Positions 1 through 10,376 of a stretch of 64,000 nucleotides of DNA are shown one piece after another. Within the stretch, counting starts at the first letter, position 1. The number at the start of each line of letters is the position of its first letter. Below the pieces are notes generated by a model, which did not search any database, had not been told where the DNA came from, and saw only the letters and a list, made by a program, of their open reading frames with translations. A program made the translations under genes and the position numbers. The stretch comes from Molossus alvarezi (taxonomy: Eukaryota; Chordata; Mammalia; Chiroptera; Molossidae). The stretch is taken from the NCBI GenBank assembly GCA_037176705.1, contig CM073897.1:38157488-38221487 (forward strand), given 5' to 3'.

Positions 1-76
1 CATGCTTATTTCCAAAACAACATGAAGACTGCTCATCCTCAACAATGTCGCAATCTTTCTAGTGCTTACCTTTAAT

Positions 77-87
77 AAAGACTCTAC

Positions 88-123
<36 letters not shown>

Positions 124-130
124 CTCTACC
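77..130 (+). mobile_element. Poly(A)-only insertion with target-site duplication
   Basis: A run of about 30 A (about 89-118) is flanked on both sides by the same 12 bases, AAAGACTCTACC (77-88 and 119-130). Nothing resembling a SINE or L1 body lies between the repeats. This is the structure expected of an L1-driven insertion in which only the 3' A-tail was copied. Replication slippage alone would not duplicate the flanking 12-mer. Confidence 0.7.
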
Positions 131-327
131 ACAGTTTCGCAATTAAATGTGAATAGCTCAGTTTTTTTATCTTTGGATGAAATTTGCAGGGTTGACATCT
201 CAGGGAAGGCTCAGTCACTTTGCTTAAGGCATATGTCCTCTCACTTCTCAGTGAGGAAGACTCTGTGTTGATTTTCCTAAAGCTTTGTGACGACGAAGGA
301 AGTCATTAGTAAAGAAAGGTGGTGCAG

Positions 328-566
328 ACCCCGGCCAGTTTGGCTCAGCTGTTAGAGCATCGGCCCGCAGACCAGAGAGTCTTGGGTTTGGTTTCCGCTA
401 AGGGCATGTACCTCGGTTACAGTTTGCCCCCAGCCCCGGTTGGGGTCATGTGGGTGGTGATCAGTGGATGTGTCTCTCTCACATCGATGTTTCCCTCTCT
501 GTCTTCCCCCCTCTCTCCCTCCCCTTCTATCTGAAGATAAATGGGGGAAAAAAGAGAGAGAGAGAG
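328..566 (+). mobile_element. VES SINE, type A
   Basis: The element has a tRNA-like head (CCCCGGCCAGTTTGGCTCAG), a TCTC/CCCT-rich middle and an AAGATAAATGGGGGAAAA tail that runs into (GA)n. It is flanked by the 11-bp TSD AGGTGGTGCAG (317-327, 567-577). Confidence 0.9.
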
Positions 567-659
567 AGGTGGTGCAGGGCAGGAACTGGCACTGGCACTG
601 GCACAGCTCCTGGCTGGGAAGAACCAGAACAGAGCCCCAGTGTGCTTACCTGCTCCACA

Positions 660-796
660 CAGTTGATTAACAAATAGTTATTGAGCACCTGTAATGCCTC
701 CGTGCCAGCTGTATAGGGAATCTGCTTGTGGGAGCAGACAGACCAAGTTAATAGGTCATTCCAGTTTCCTCTTCCTACACAAAATGCCCACAGAGT
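660..796 (+). repeat. Ancient L2/MIR-like remnant
   Basis: The stretch TTATTGAGCACCTGTAATGCC...GTGCCAGC resembles the start of an old L2/MIR-type repeat. It is diverged, and only the first 60 bases are suggestive. Confidence 0.35.
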
Positions 797-809
797 ATAA
801 AGGGTCAGT

Positions 810-1023
810 CCCGCCCAGCTGGTGTGTCTCAGTGGATTGAGCATTGTCCTATGAACTGAGAGATCCTGGTTCGATTCCTGGTCAGGACGCATGCCCAGGT
901 TGTAGGCTCGATCTCCAGTGAGGGGCATGCAAGAGATAACCAGTTGGTGTTTCTCTCTCACATTGATGTTTCTATCTCTCTCTCTCTAAAAAATTAATAA
1001 AAACATATAAAAAATAAAATAAA
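810..1023 (+). mobile_element. VES-related SINE, type B
   Basis: The element begins CCGCCCAGCTGGTGTGTCTCAG, contains a B-box-like GGTTCGATTCC, and ends ATTAATAAAAACATATAAAA. The 13-bp TSD ATAAAGGGTCAGT is at 797-809 and 1024-1036. Confidence 0.92.
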
Positions 1024-1346
1024 ATAAAGGGTCAGTGCCTAGCTTGAAGTTCTAATCATTTATTCTGATCTGTAGGTTGGGGACTATTGATTTAAAAAAA
1101 ATTTTTAGGCTCACCTATTTAGAGCTTTCACCGTTTGCCTGGTGGTATGCTAAATATTTTTATATTAGTCATCTAAGACTCAGATTCCTTGTCTGTGAAA
1201 TAGAGGCAATAGCTATAGCTACTTGGGGGGGGTATATTAAATGAGAGGAAGATAATGACCACAATGTGTTGAGAGTGAACCCTGTGCCAGGCACCACTGT
1301 AAGCACAGTATTTCACTGAACCCTCACAAAAACCATGAGGTGGGTA

Positions 1347-1692
1347 CTCTTTTTTTTTTTTTTAATCCTCACTCAAGGATTTTTTTTTATCCTCACCTGA
1401 GGATATTTTTTCATTTATCTGTAGACAGATTAGGAAGGAGGGAGGGAGGGAGGGAGGGAGGGAGGGAGGGAGGGAGAGGGAGAGGGAGAGGGAGAGGGAG
1501 AGGGAGAGGAGGAGAGAGAGAGAGAGAGAAACATCAATGTGAGAGAGGTACATCAGTTGGCTGCCTCCTGCATGACACTGACCAGGGCCAGGGACAAACC
1601 TCAACCAAGGTATGTGCCCTTGACCAGAATTGAACCCACGACTCTTTGGTCCCTGGGCCGACGCTCTAACCACTGAGCAAAGCTGGCCAGGG
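1347..1692 (-). mobile_element. VES SINE, type A, with expanded purine tract and doubled tail
   Basis: This is a VES on the minus strand inside a MIR, with TSD TGAGGTGGGTA (1336-1346, 1693-1703). Read on the plus strand it starts with two tail units, AATCCTCACTCAAGGAT and ATCCTCACCTGAGGAT, separated by T9. A (GGGA)n/(GA)n tract follows at about 1434-1530. The head ends GCTGGCCAGGG. Confidence 0.92.
1434..1530 (+). repeat. (GGGA)n-(GGGAGA)n-(GA)n simple repeat
   Basis: About 95 bp of pure purine tract grew from the pyrimidine-rich middle of the surrounding VES. Confidence 0.95.
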
Positions 1693-1850
1693 TGAGGTGG
1701 GTAATCTTATTAGCCATATGTCACAGACAACCACATTGAGGCTCAAACTAGTTAAGTAAATTGCCAAGCTCACAAGGAAAATAAGTGACAGACTTTGGAC
1801 TCTAATCTAGGTTGGTCAAAGGTTAAAGCTAAGTGCTCAGCTACTAATCC

Positions 1851-2016
1851 GTGGGGTCAAAATAAAAGTGGACGAAGATTTTAATGCACTGTTTGGTAAT
1901 GGTTGTCCTATGTTGGTTGTTTCTAATCCATTTTGCAACACTACATATAAACAGTTTTAAAAATTAAAAATTTTTATGCTAAATCAAATTAGATAGATTT
2001 ACTCTTTTTTTCAGTT
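1851..2016. other. AT-rich sequence, no feature recognised
   Basis: No repeat core or plausible coding frame is visible. The 5' edge abuts the MIR remnant. Confidence 0.4.
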
Positions 2017-2467
2017 TAAAAAAATATTTTATTTTATTATTATTATTTTTTAATCCTCATCCGAGGACATTTTTCCATTTTTTGTACAGATAGAGTGGGA
2101 GGGAGAGAGAGGAAGAGAGAGAGAGGGAAACATCGATGTGAAAGGGACACATCGAGTGGTTGCCACCCGCATGACCAACCAGGGCCGGGGACAAACTGCA
2201 ACCGAGGTACATGCCCTTAGCGGGAACCGAACCCGGGTCTCTCCGGACCGCAGGCGGACGCTCTAACCGCTGAGCCAAACCAGCCAGGGCTAAAAAAATA
2301 TTTTAAAATAGATTTTTAGAGTGAGAGTAAGGAAGAAGCAGAGAGAAACATCAATTGGCTGCCTCCTGCATGCCCCCAACCTGGGTATGTGCCCTGACCA
2401 GGAATCGAACCAATGACTCTCAGTGCATGGGACAATGCTCAACCACTGAGCCACACTGGCCAGGGCT
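2017..2467 (-). mobile_element. SINE type B, interrupted by a VES in its tail
   Basis: The body at 2306-2467 carries TGGCTGCCTCCTGCATGCC and ends CACACTGGCCAGGGC (the head on the minus strand). Its A-tail was the target of the VES at 2032-2290, which duplicated TAAAAAAATATTTTA (2017-2031, 2291-2305). Confidence 0.85.
2032..2290 (-). mobile_element. VES SINE, type A
   Basis: The full consensus is visible on the minus strand (ATCCTCATCCGAGGACATTT ... GAGCCAAACCAGCCAGGGC). The 15-bp TSD TAAAAAAATATTTTA flanks it. Many CpG sites are kept, so it is relatively young. Confidence 0.95.
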
Positions 2468-2729
2468 AGACAGGTTTATTCTTGACCAAACTAATAGAAA
2501 CACAAGGTTATCCTGTGAGGGCTTGAAAGCTAAAGTGACTACATGTCCACGGCATGCTACCTTTCTGCCTTATTTTTTTATGATTAAAAATGGGCTTTGG
2601 TGAATTTGGGAGCAACTTTGAAGGGGAAAAACTCACCAAAGGGCAACACATAGCCTGAACTGAAAGTGAGAAGGGTGGAGAGTGGGAAGAAATTAATATT
2701 TATTAATCTCCTCCATATGTCAGTCATCT

Positions 2730-2935
2730 TAAGTATGTTATTCACTTATTGTGCTCAACAAAAATTTGTGAGCACCTACTGCATGCCTGGAAATGTGCTG
2801 ATGATGAGCTATCAAATTCTTACCACAGCATTGTGAAACAAAGACACAAAGTCTCAAAGAAGTTAAGTAATTTGCCCAAGGTCACATGACTGGTTGTTGA
2901 CAAAACCTAGTTTCAAATTTTGGTTGGCCTGCTTT
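2730..2935 (-). repeat. MIR
   Basis: Antisense MIR features are present: GAGCACCTACTGCATGCC, AAGTAATTTGCCCAAGGTCA, CATGACTGGTTG. Confidence 0.75.
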
Positions 2936-2952
2936 CAGTCACTGCTATTTTT

Positions 2953-3208
2953 TCTATTTTTGTTAATCCTCACCTGAGGACATTTTTCTATTGATCTTTA
3001 GATAAAATGGAAGGGAGGGAGAGAAGGGGAGAGAGAGAAACATTGATGTGAAAGAGATTATTCAATTGGTTGCCTCCTGCATGACCCCCAACTGGGACCA
3101 GGGATCAAACCTGCAACCCAGGTACATGCCCTTGACTGGGAATCGAACCCATGACCCATCGGTCCATGGGCCAACACTCTAACCACTGAGCAAAACCAGC
3201 CAGGGCTG
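2953..3208 (-). mobile_element. VES SINE, type A (older copy)
   Basis: The tail AATCCTCACCTGAGGACA and the head GAGCAAAACCAGCCAGGGC are present. The TSD is TGCTATTTTT (2943-2952, 3209-3218). Confidence 0.9.
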
Positions 3209-3220
3209 TGCTATTTTTAA

Positions 3221-3471
3221 TTTTTTTTATTTTTTAAAATCCTCACCCAAGAATATTTTGCCATTGATTTTCAGATAGAGTGGGAGGGAGGAAGAAAGAG
3301 AGGGAGAGAGAGAGAAACATTGATGTGAGAGAGACACACTGATTGGTTGCCTCTTGAATGACCCCAACCAGGGCCATGGATCAAACCACAACCAAGGTGT
3401 GACTGCAATCAAACCCACAACTCTTTGATCTGAGGGCCATCACTCTAACTGCTGAGCCAAATCAGTCAGGG
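3221..3471 (-). mobile_element. VES SINE, type A (older copy), serial insertion
   Basis: A second minus-strand VES lies directly against the previous one. Its TSD CTATTTTTAA (3211-3220, 3472-3481) overlaps the first element's TSD, so the same site was hit twice. Confidence 0.88.
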
Positions 3472-3481
3472 CTATTTTTAA

Positions 3482-4146
3482 ATTTTATTTTGAAAGTACA
3501 TTTATTAAAGCTGGGGATAGTGAAACAAAGGAAAGGCTTAGGATAGAAGAAGCAACGAGAGGCCAGGCGGTGCTCTGGTTCGGCTCTCTAGAAATGTTAT
3601 AGGAAAGAAGTGAGCCACACGGCTGCACTGAGAAGTAAAACTCACAGTGACAGAAATGAGCCAAGATGGGGCTGCTGTTAGCTCATTGAAAAGTCAGAGA
3701 AAAAGGGGCCTGGGAGACAGGTTCAGGGGGTTAGCCTGGGATGAGCCACCGCTGCCTGCTGCTCCCCTGGTTGCAAGTTTCACCAGGACCCTCAGAGTTT
3801 AGGAGATAGACAGCAGAAATACATGCCTGAGAAAGGGGGCAGAAAAGTGTGTGTGTACTCCAGAGAGAGCCCACCAGTCTATGCAATTTTCATTATAACT
3901 TTCTGCTTTGCCTAGATGATGCCGAGAAAGAAATTCTCTGAGATTCTAAGTTGATAAACTCAAGGTTTAAGTCCCAGTTGACAGACTGAAACTTTACCCC
4001 CTTGATCTCCATTGTTTGACTCATACTTCCAGAGAGACTGGGAAATTAGGGGAGACCCATACAAGATTATCACAATTAAGTCTTTCTTATAGATTCGGGA
4101 AACTAAGCACTGCTTTACGCACCAATTTGGCTTTGAAGAAATGCCT
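3482..4146. other. Unique sequence, no feature recognised
   Basis: This is about 660 bp of mixed-composition sequence without recognisable repeat cores, good exon structure or CpG clustering. It is probably intronic or intergenic. Confidence 0.4.
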
Positions 4147-4148
4147 TT

Positions 4149-4355
4149 TAGCCCAGCCGGTGTGGCTCAGTAGTTGAGCGTCGACCCATGCTCCAAGAAG
4201 TCACCAGTTCAATTCCTGGTCAAGGCACATGCCCAGGTTGTGGGCCCAATCCCCAGTGTGGGGCATGCAGGAGGTAGCCAATCAAAGTTCTCTTTCATCA
4301 ATGTTTCTATCTCTCTCCCTCTCCCTTTTTCTCTCTCTCAAATTAATAAAGAAAA
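4149..4355 (+). mobile_element. VES-related SINE, type B
   Basis: GCCCAGCCGGTGTGGCTCAG head, GGGGCATGCAGGAGGTAGCC core, AATTAATAAAGAAAA tail. The flanks share AAGAAATGC(C)TT, a probable TSD. Confidence 0.9.
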
Positions 4356-4361
4356 AAGAAA

Positions 4362-4895
4362 TGCTTCTTAGGGGTTGCTGATTGTTGTAGAATGTCTCTA
4401 AGTACCACAATGATTGTACATCACAGAGGTAGGTCACTAGAGCTAGCGAGGACAAATGCTTCCTTGCTAACATGATGAAAATCCAGAAGGAGTTAGAAAC
4501 AAGAGGCATCTAGTAAAATGTTTCACAGGATAAACCTCAGAGTCAGTTTCACATGTCCCATCAGCTAGTGAAGAGGTAAGTGGTTTTAGAAAGTTTTGAA
4601 CTATTCTCCTTAGCACTAGAAAACCAAATATCAAAGAAAACAGCTTGCTCCTGAATTCTGTGGCTACAGTGTTTACCATCACTGTCCTGTTTTTCTTTCT
4701 TAAATTGTTTAGTATGATAAAGACACAAATCAAAATAATCTACCATTTAGGGAAAAAAATGGCAGGTTCTAGTACTTCCATTTCACAAATATCTAGTTGC
4801 TTAAAGAAAATCATCTAACTCTTCATGCCATTAAATTTTTATTGATGACTTAACATGTGCCAGTCATTGTGATCATTGCCGATGATAAAGTGACA
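4362..4895. other. Unique or ancient sequence
   Basis: No element is identified except a weak L2/MIR-like segment near 4838-4890 (TGATGACTTAACATGTGCCAG). Minus-strand open frames here have no recognisable domain and read as chance. Confidence 0.35.
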
Positions 4896-4903
4896 AATGG
4901 CTC

Positions 4904-5169
4904 CTGTTTTCTTTTCTTTTTTATCCTCACACAAGGACATTTTTTTTTTTTTTTGTGCATCCATCTTCAGATAGAGCAGGAGGGAGCGGAGGAGGAAGAG
5001 AGAGAAACATCAATGTGAGAGAGACACATTGAGTGGCTGCCACCCACATGACCCCAACTGGGGCCGGGGACAAACCACAACCGAAGTACATGCCCTTAGC
5101 GGGAACTGAACCCAGGACTCTCTGGTCCATGGGCCGACACTCTAGCCATTGAGCCAAACCGGCCAGGGC
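4904..5169 (-). mobile_element. VES SINE, type A
   Basis: ATCCTCACACAAGGACA tail, T15 run, and CCATTGAGCCAAACCGGCCAGGGC-like head. The TSD is AATGGCTC (4896-4903, 5170-5177). Confidence 0.9.
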
Positions 5170-5479
5170 AATGGCTCTTATTTTCAAGAAGCTTCCAGCC
5201 TAGTGGGGAAACTGCACAGACATACAGAGCCATATTCAGAATACAATGGGGTACTTTTCACGACTGAGGTATTTTCAAGGCAGGCTTTGGGGAGGTGGTG
5301 CCAGGTAGGCCTGGCTCATATCCCTTCTGCTTCTTAATGACACAAGGACCTTAACCAGATACTAAGTTTCATCAATCACCAATTGAGCTCTCTGTTAAAG
5401 ATAAACAACGCAATTTATAGGACTGTTTTCAGATGCCGCACAGTACCAGGCTCATATATCATCAAGGTGATTTGCCATA

Positions 5480-6210
5480 ATTTGCTTAACCATTGCTCTG
5501 TTAATTTTGAAAAATAATACACATGCCTGGTGAAAAAAAGTCAAATAGTACTGAAGAGTATGAAGTACCTCCCTACTACCGCTTGTCCCTAGTTAGCCTC
5601 CTCAGGGGCAACCACTTCCCTCAATTCTTTACATATCACTCCAGAGATGTTTTAATACTGAATATTTGTGCATATATATCTTTTTAAAATTTATACAAAT
5701 GGTAGCATTTTACATATACTGCTCTGCACTTTGTTTTTATTTTGGAAATCTTTCTATATCAGCACACATAAATGGCATCATTCTTTTTAATTGTTCTATA
5801 GAATTACATTTTATGTATATGCTGCAATTTACCTAACAACCACCATCCTATTGATAGATATTTTGGCTATTCTTTACCTTTTTCTGTTACAATACTGCAA
5901 TGAATAGTCTTCACACACATCTTTGTATGTATATTTCTGTAGGATAAATGGGATGCTGGTAAAAGTTATGGTCATTTTTTTGATAGATATTGTCAAAAAG
6001 GTAGTACCAATTTACATTTCATGAATAATGTATGAGAGTGTTTTCCCATGCCCTAGCCAAAATAATGTAATGCCAACTTTTTTGATCGTGCTAAACTGAT
6101 GAAAATCTTACTTAGTTTTATTTTTCAGATTTCTTATTTTAAGTCAAATTGAATATCTTTATCATATGTTTAAATCTACTTATAGATCTTCTTGTTTAGA
6201 AAGTTTGCCA
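5480..6210 (-). mobile_element. Old L1 (L1M-type) 3' fragment
   Basis: Antisense ancient L1 phrases are seen: AAATGGTAGCATTTTACATA, CTGCTCTGCACTTTG, and a stretch on AATGGCATCATTC with TTGTTCTATAG. Family-level call only. No intact frame remains. Confidence 0.65.
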
Positions 6211-6550
6211 TACCCTAATCCAATCACAGAAAATGAAAGAAGCTGGTAGAAGAGCAGTTAACATAGAACACCCTGTTAGACATTAGAGATGAAAGATGAA
6301 GAAGACAGATCTGTGCAATAAAGGATGGTCACTAAAATTATTTGGGCAAGAGAAGTTGACTCATACTCAGGCTGTGTTTCGAGATGCTCTGGACAGTGTG
6401 GAAGATAGCTTGGAAGTAGCAAGACTGAGGGAGGGAAATAAATTAGTGAAGTTGTTAAAATAATCTAGGAAAGAGATAGTAATATCCTGAACTGAAGCAT
6501 TGCCAGAAAGAATGGAGATGATGAAATCAATCTAGAAAGCATTTCAGAAG
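6210..6550 (+). repeat. Ancient LINE (L2/CR1-clade-like) remnant
   Basis: The purine-rich text (CCTGAACTGAAGCATTGCCAG ... AGAATCAAAAGAACTTGATGACC) resembles a widespread ancient mammalian LINE-like repeat. It continues past the two VES insertions to about 7130. The class is tentative. Confidence 0.4.
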
Positions 6551-6568
6551 CAGAATCAAAAGAACTTG

Positions 6569-6818
6569 TTTTTTTTGTTGTTTTTTTATCCTCACCCGAG
6601 GACATTTTTTCATTTTTTGTTCAGATAGAGTGGGAGGGAGAGGAAGAGAGAGAGAGAAACATCGACGTGAAAGGGACACATAGAGTGGCTGCCACCCGCA
6701 CAACCAACCAGGGCCGGGGACAAACTGAACCGAGGTATGTGCCCTTAGCGGGAACCGAACCTGGGTCTCTCTGTACTACAGGCCAACGCTCCAACCGCTG
6801 AGCCAAACCGGCCAGGGC
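6569..6818 (-). mobile_element. VES SINE, type A (left arm of inverted pair)
   Basis: Near-consensus minus-strand VES. The 17-bp TSD AGAATCAAAAGAACTTG is at 6552-6568 and 6819-6835. Confidence 0.95.
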
Positions 6819-6838
6819 AGAATCAAAAGAACTTGATG

Positions 6839-7082
6839 GCCCTGGCCAGTTTGGCTCAGCAGTTAGAGCGTTGGCCTGCGGTCTGGAGAGACCGGGGTTC
6901 GGTTCCCACTAAGGGCACGTACTTCGGTTGCAGTTTGTCCCCGGCCCTGGTTGGTCGTGCGGGTGGCAGCCACTCGATGTGTCCCTTCACATCAATGTTT
7001 CTCTCTCTCTCCCTTCCTCTCTCTCCCTCCCACTCTATCTGTACAAAAAATGGAAAAATATCCTTGGGTGAGGATAAAAAAA
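6839..7082 (+). mobile_element. VES SINE, type A (right arm of inverted pair)
   Basis: Near-consensus plus-strand VES starting 20 bp after the previous one. The TSD AAAAGAACTTGATG (6825-6838, 7083-7096) overlaps the neighbour's TSD. Confidence 0.95.
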
Positions 7083-7372
7083 AAAAGAACTTGATGACCT
7101 ATAAATGTCAGATATGAAAGAAAGAAAGAAGTAATTTAGGCAAGTTAATAGATTAAAAAGAAAGGGAAGATATAGTAGGGAATTTGGACTCTAACATTAC
7201 TAAACACCCACTAAAAAACGTTTTCATTAGTTATATATACATTTACATATATACGTGAAGACTGAACAAAAGAAAATAATATACACATATTGCATTTGTT
7301 CAGGCTCACAATAATCTTGTTAGAAAAATACTATAACCAATTTAAATATTTAAAAGCCAAATTAAAAAAGGA

Positions 7373-7610
7373 GCCCTGGCCAGTTTGGCTCAGTGGTTAG
7401 AGTGTCAGCCTGCGGTCCAGAGAGACCCGGGTTTGGTTCCCGCTAAGGGTGCATACGTTGGTTGCAGTTTGTCCCCAGCCCTGGTTGGGTCGTGAGGGTG
7501 GCAGCCACTTGATGTGTCCCTTTCATGTCGATGTTTTTCTCTCTCTCTTTCTCTCTCTCTCACTCTATCTGAACAAAAAATGGAAAAATGTCCTCAGGTG
7601 AGGATTTAAA
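7373..7610 (+). mobile_element. VES SINE, type A
   Basis: GCCCTGGCCAGTTTGGCTCA head and GTCCTCAGGTGAGGATTT tail. A short A-rich direct repeat (AAAAAAGG) flanks it. Confidence 0.9.
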
Positions 7611-7619
7611 AAAAAAAGG

Positions 7620-8440
7620 GACATGTGCAAAATAAAAAACCATTGGATGTCCCAATTTGTATAAGAATTCAAAATCAGACATATCTGACTGCAAACCAAT
7701 GCTCTTTGCACTGTTCCAAGTTATTTAGGATTAAAGAAATGATTCAGGGAGAAAAAAATTCTTACGTCATGCAGGAAATCAAAGTACCCACAACATTTGC
7801 AAAGCACCAGGAATTATTTCCTGAGCTACCATATCACCAGTTCAGTTTAAATATGGCAATTCTCAGAGGAACCCATTATAATTCACAGCTGTTTCCATTC
7901 TGAATTGACCAGGGTCACCCTTTTCAGAAAACAACAACAAAAAAACTCTCTTCCCTTCCCCCCTGTCATTTCTCTGCAACTCATTCAAATGTTACACAAA
8001 AATGCCTCCTCGAAATGATATCTTCATTAAATATATTGGCTGTTAAATTGGATTGGGGTTGTGAGCACATAATTAACGTAACTCCTTTGGAAGAGTAATA
8101 GGCTGTTGGAAAAATATAACAACACTTGATTATTTAGAACTGGATCTTATAGCATATCTGCCAAAGTAGACTCTGTCATTGCCTATCTTGGAAAAATCAT
8201 GTATTTACATTTCACTCAACACTAATCAACTTGCTAGCTTCCTTCCACATGCATTATTACTTTATTCTCAGTCTTTTCATTGGATAAATACTTTCATCAT
8301 TATAACCAGCTAGTGTTTGTTGAGCCTAGCAAGGTAACTGATTGCATGACTGTCTAGTCTTTTGTTCCCAAAGCTAACTATACATTTCATATACTAAGTT
8401 CTTAATGAAGAGAGTTAAAAAAAACTAAGCCAAAATAAAA
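7620..8440. other. Mostly unique sequence with a possible MIR 5' piece
   Basis: About 7650-7720 (CCAATGCTCTTTGCACTGTTCC) resembles the antisense 5' part of MIR. The open frame at 7625-7903 covers it and shows no domain. The rest shows nothing recognisable. Confidence 0.35.
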
Positions 8441-8967
8441 AATATTAATAATAATATCTAACTATAAATAAATGAACGTTGGACAAAGTTAAAGAGGGAA
8501 TTTGGTGTCAGATCAGGGGGGGGGAAGGGGAATTATATACCCCAAAAGGCCACGATCATCTTTGCAAACATCTATCTAGTAATGGTGCAAGGAAAGAAAA
8601 TAGACCAATGGACTAGAACACAAAGCCCAGAAACAAACTGCCACATGAACACCTGATTTATAATAAAGGTGGCACTTCAAATAGGACAGTCTTTCATTAA
8701 GCGCTGCTGGTTCATTAGATGTCCATATGCTATAAAAAGGAAAGATAATATACAAAATTTAACACCAAGTAGATTATAGCCCTAAACATGAAAGTCAAAA
8801 CAATATAACTTCTTGGAGATTACATAGGAGATTATCTACCTAGAGGTAGATAAAAAGTTCCTAAACAGAACTCAGAAAAGCACAATACAGGAAAAGACTG
8901 AACAGTTGACTACATTAAAATGAAGAACTTCTATTTATCTTGCGATATCATTAAGAAAATGAAAACT

Positions 8968-9210
8968 GCCCTGGCCAGTCTGGCTCAGCAGTAAGAGCAT
9001 TGACCATCAGACCAATGAGTCTCGGGTTTGATTCCGGCCAAGAGAACTTACCTTGGTTGCGGTTCGTCCCCAGCCTTGGTCAAGGTTGTGCAGGATGCAA
9101 CCTGTCGATGTGTCCCTTCCACGTCAATATTTCTTTCTCTCTCCCTCCCTCCCTCCTACTCTAGCTGAAGATATATAGAAAAATATCCCCTGGTGAGGAT
9201 TTTTAAAAAA
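8968..9210 (+). mobile_element. VES SINE, type A (older)
   Basis: GCCCTGGCCAGTCTGGCTCAG head and CCCCTGGTGAGGATTTTTAA tail. First of four consecutive SINEs inside an old L1. Confidence 0.88.
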
Positions 9211-9230
9211 AGGAAAGAAAAGAAAAACCA

Positions 9231-9465
9231 GCCCTTGGCTGGTTTGGCTCAGCAATTAGTGCATCAGCCCGTGGACCAGGTTTGAAGTATACCCTGATTT
9301 CGGTTCGATCCCTGGCCCTGGTTGGGGTCATGCGGGAGGCAACCAGTCAATGTGTATCTTTTACATTGATGTTTCTCTCTCTCTCTCTCTCTCCCTCCCA
9401 CTCTATCTGAACAAAATCAATGGAAAAATATCCTTGGGTGAGGATAAAAGCAAAACAAAACAAAA
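9231..9465 (+). mobile_element. VES SINE, type A (older)
   Basis: GCCCTTGGCTGGTTTGGCTC head, CTTGGGTGAGGATAAAA tail. It follows the preceding SINE by about 20 bp of A-rich sequence. Confidence 0.88.
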
Positions 9466-9481
9466 AAGAAAGTGAAAACCT

Positions 9482-9676
9482 GCCCAGCCAGTGTGGCTCA
9501 GTGGATTGAGCATCCTCCCAGGGACAGAGAGGTCCAGGTTTGATTTCCAGTCCGGCACATTCCTGGGTTTCAGGCTCAATCCTCAGAAGGGAGCATGCAG
9601 GAGGCAGCCGATTAATGTTTGTCTTTCATAGCATTGTTTCTATTTCTCTCTCTAAAAAATCAATAAAAACATATAT
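9482..9676 (+). mobile_element. VES-related SINE, type B
   Basis: GCCCAGCCAGTGTGGCTCAG head, AGCATGCAGGAGGCAGCC core, AATCAATAAAAACATATATA tail. The tail became the target for the next element. Confidence 0.88.
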
Positions 9677-9678
9677 AT

Positions 9679-9931
9679 TTTTAAAGTTTTTTTTTCAATC
9701 CCCACCCGAGGATATTTTTCCATTTATCTCAGATAGTGTGGGAAGGAGGGAAGGAGAGAGAGAGAGAGAAACATTGATGTGAAAGAGACCCATCGACTGG
9801 CTGCCTCCTGCACAACCCCTGACCAGGGCTGGGACAAACTGCAACCGAAGTACATGCCCTTGACCGGAATTGAACCTGAGACTCATTGTTTGTGGGCCAA
9901 TGCAATAACTGCTGAGCCAAACCGGTCAGGG
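9679..9931 (-). mobile_element. VES SINE, type A, inserted in a type B tail
   Basis: Minus-strand VES ending GAGCCAAACCGGTCAGGG. The TSD AATAAAA(A)ACATATAT (9662-9676, 9933-9948) copies the tail of the preceding type B element. Confidence 0.9.
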
Positions 9932-10186
9932 AAATAAAAAACATATATTAAAAAAAAGAAAATGAAAATGTAAAGCATAGACTGAGAGAAGATATGTGTA
10001 ACACATATAATCTACTAGGATTTATATCTAGGATATAAGAAAAACACCTACATATCAAAAACAGAAAGTCAAACAAGCCAATTTTATAAATAGGCAAAAA
10101 TCTTCAACAGGCACTTTCCAATAGAGGATATTTAAATACCAATAAACATCGGTATGCAGGGAAATGTTAATGAAAACCACAGGGAT

Positions 10187-10376
10187 GCCAGGCTGGGATG
10201 GCTCAGTGGTTGAGCATGGACCCATGCACCAAGAGGTCACTGGTTCCATTTCCGGTCAGGGCACATGCCCAGTTTGTGGGCCTGATCCACAGTGGGGGCA
10301 TGCAGGAGGCAGCCAATCAATGTTCTCTCTCATTGATGTTTCTATCTTTCTCTCAAATAAATAAATAAATAAAAAT
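10187..10376 (+). mobile_element. VES-related SINE, type B
   Basis: GCCAGGCTGGGATGGCTCAG head, GGGGCATGCAGGAGGCAGCC core, (AAAT)n tail. Confidence 0.9.

Larger units (their letters stand above)
1262..1850 (-). repeat. MIR, split by a VES insertion
   Basis: Antisense MIR text (CCTGTGCCAGGCACCACTGTAAGC ... GTTAAGTAAATTGCCAAG) runs from about 1262 to 1346. It resumes at 1693 after the intervening VES. Confidence 0.75.

Noticed and set aside
527..961. 144-codon minus-strand open frame
   Set aside because: It crosses a type B SINE and unrelated flank. The peptide is a translation of SINE antisense sequence with no domain.
6621..7117. Recurrent peptide frames beginning MAQRLERRPAV... in many places
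   Set aside because: These are translations of the VES tRNA-like head. They recur wherever a type A VES lies and do not represent a protein family.
8968..9931. Array of repeated units that could suggest CRISPR or satellite
   Set aside because: The repeats are individual SINE insertions with differing orientation, spacing and TSDs in a vertebrate genome.
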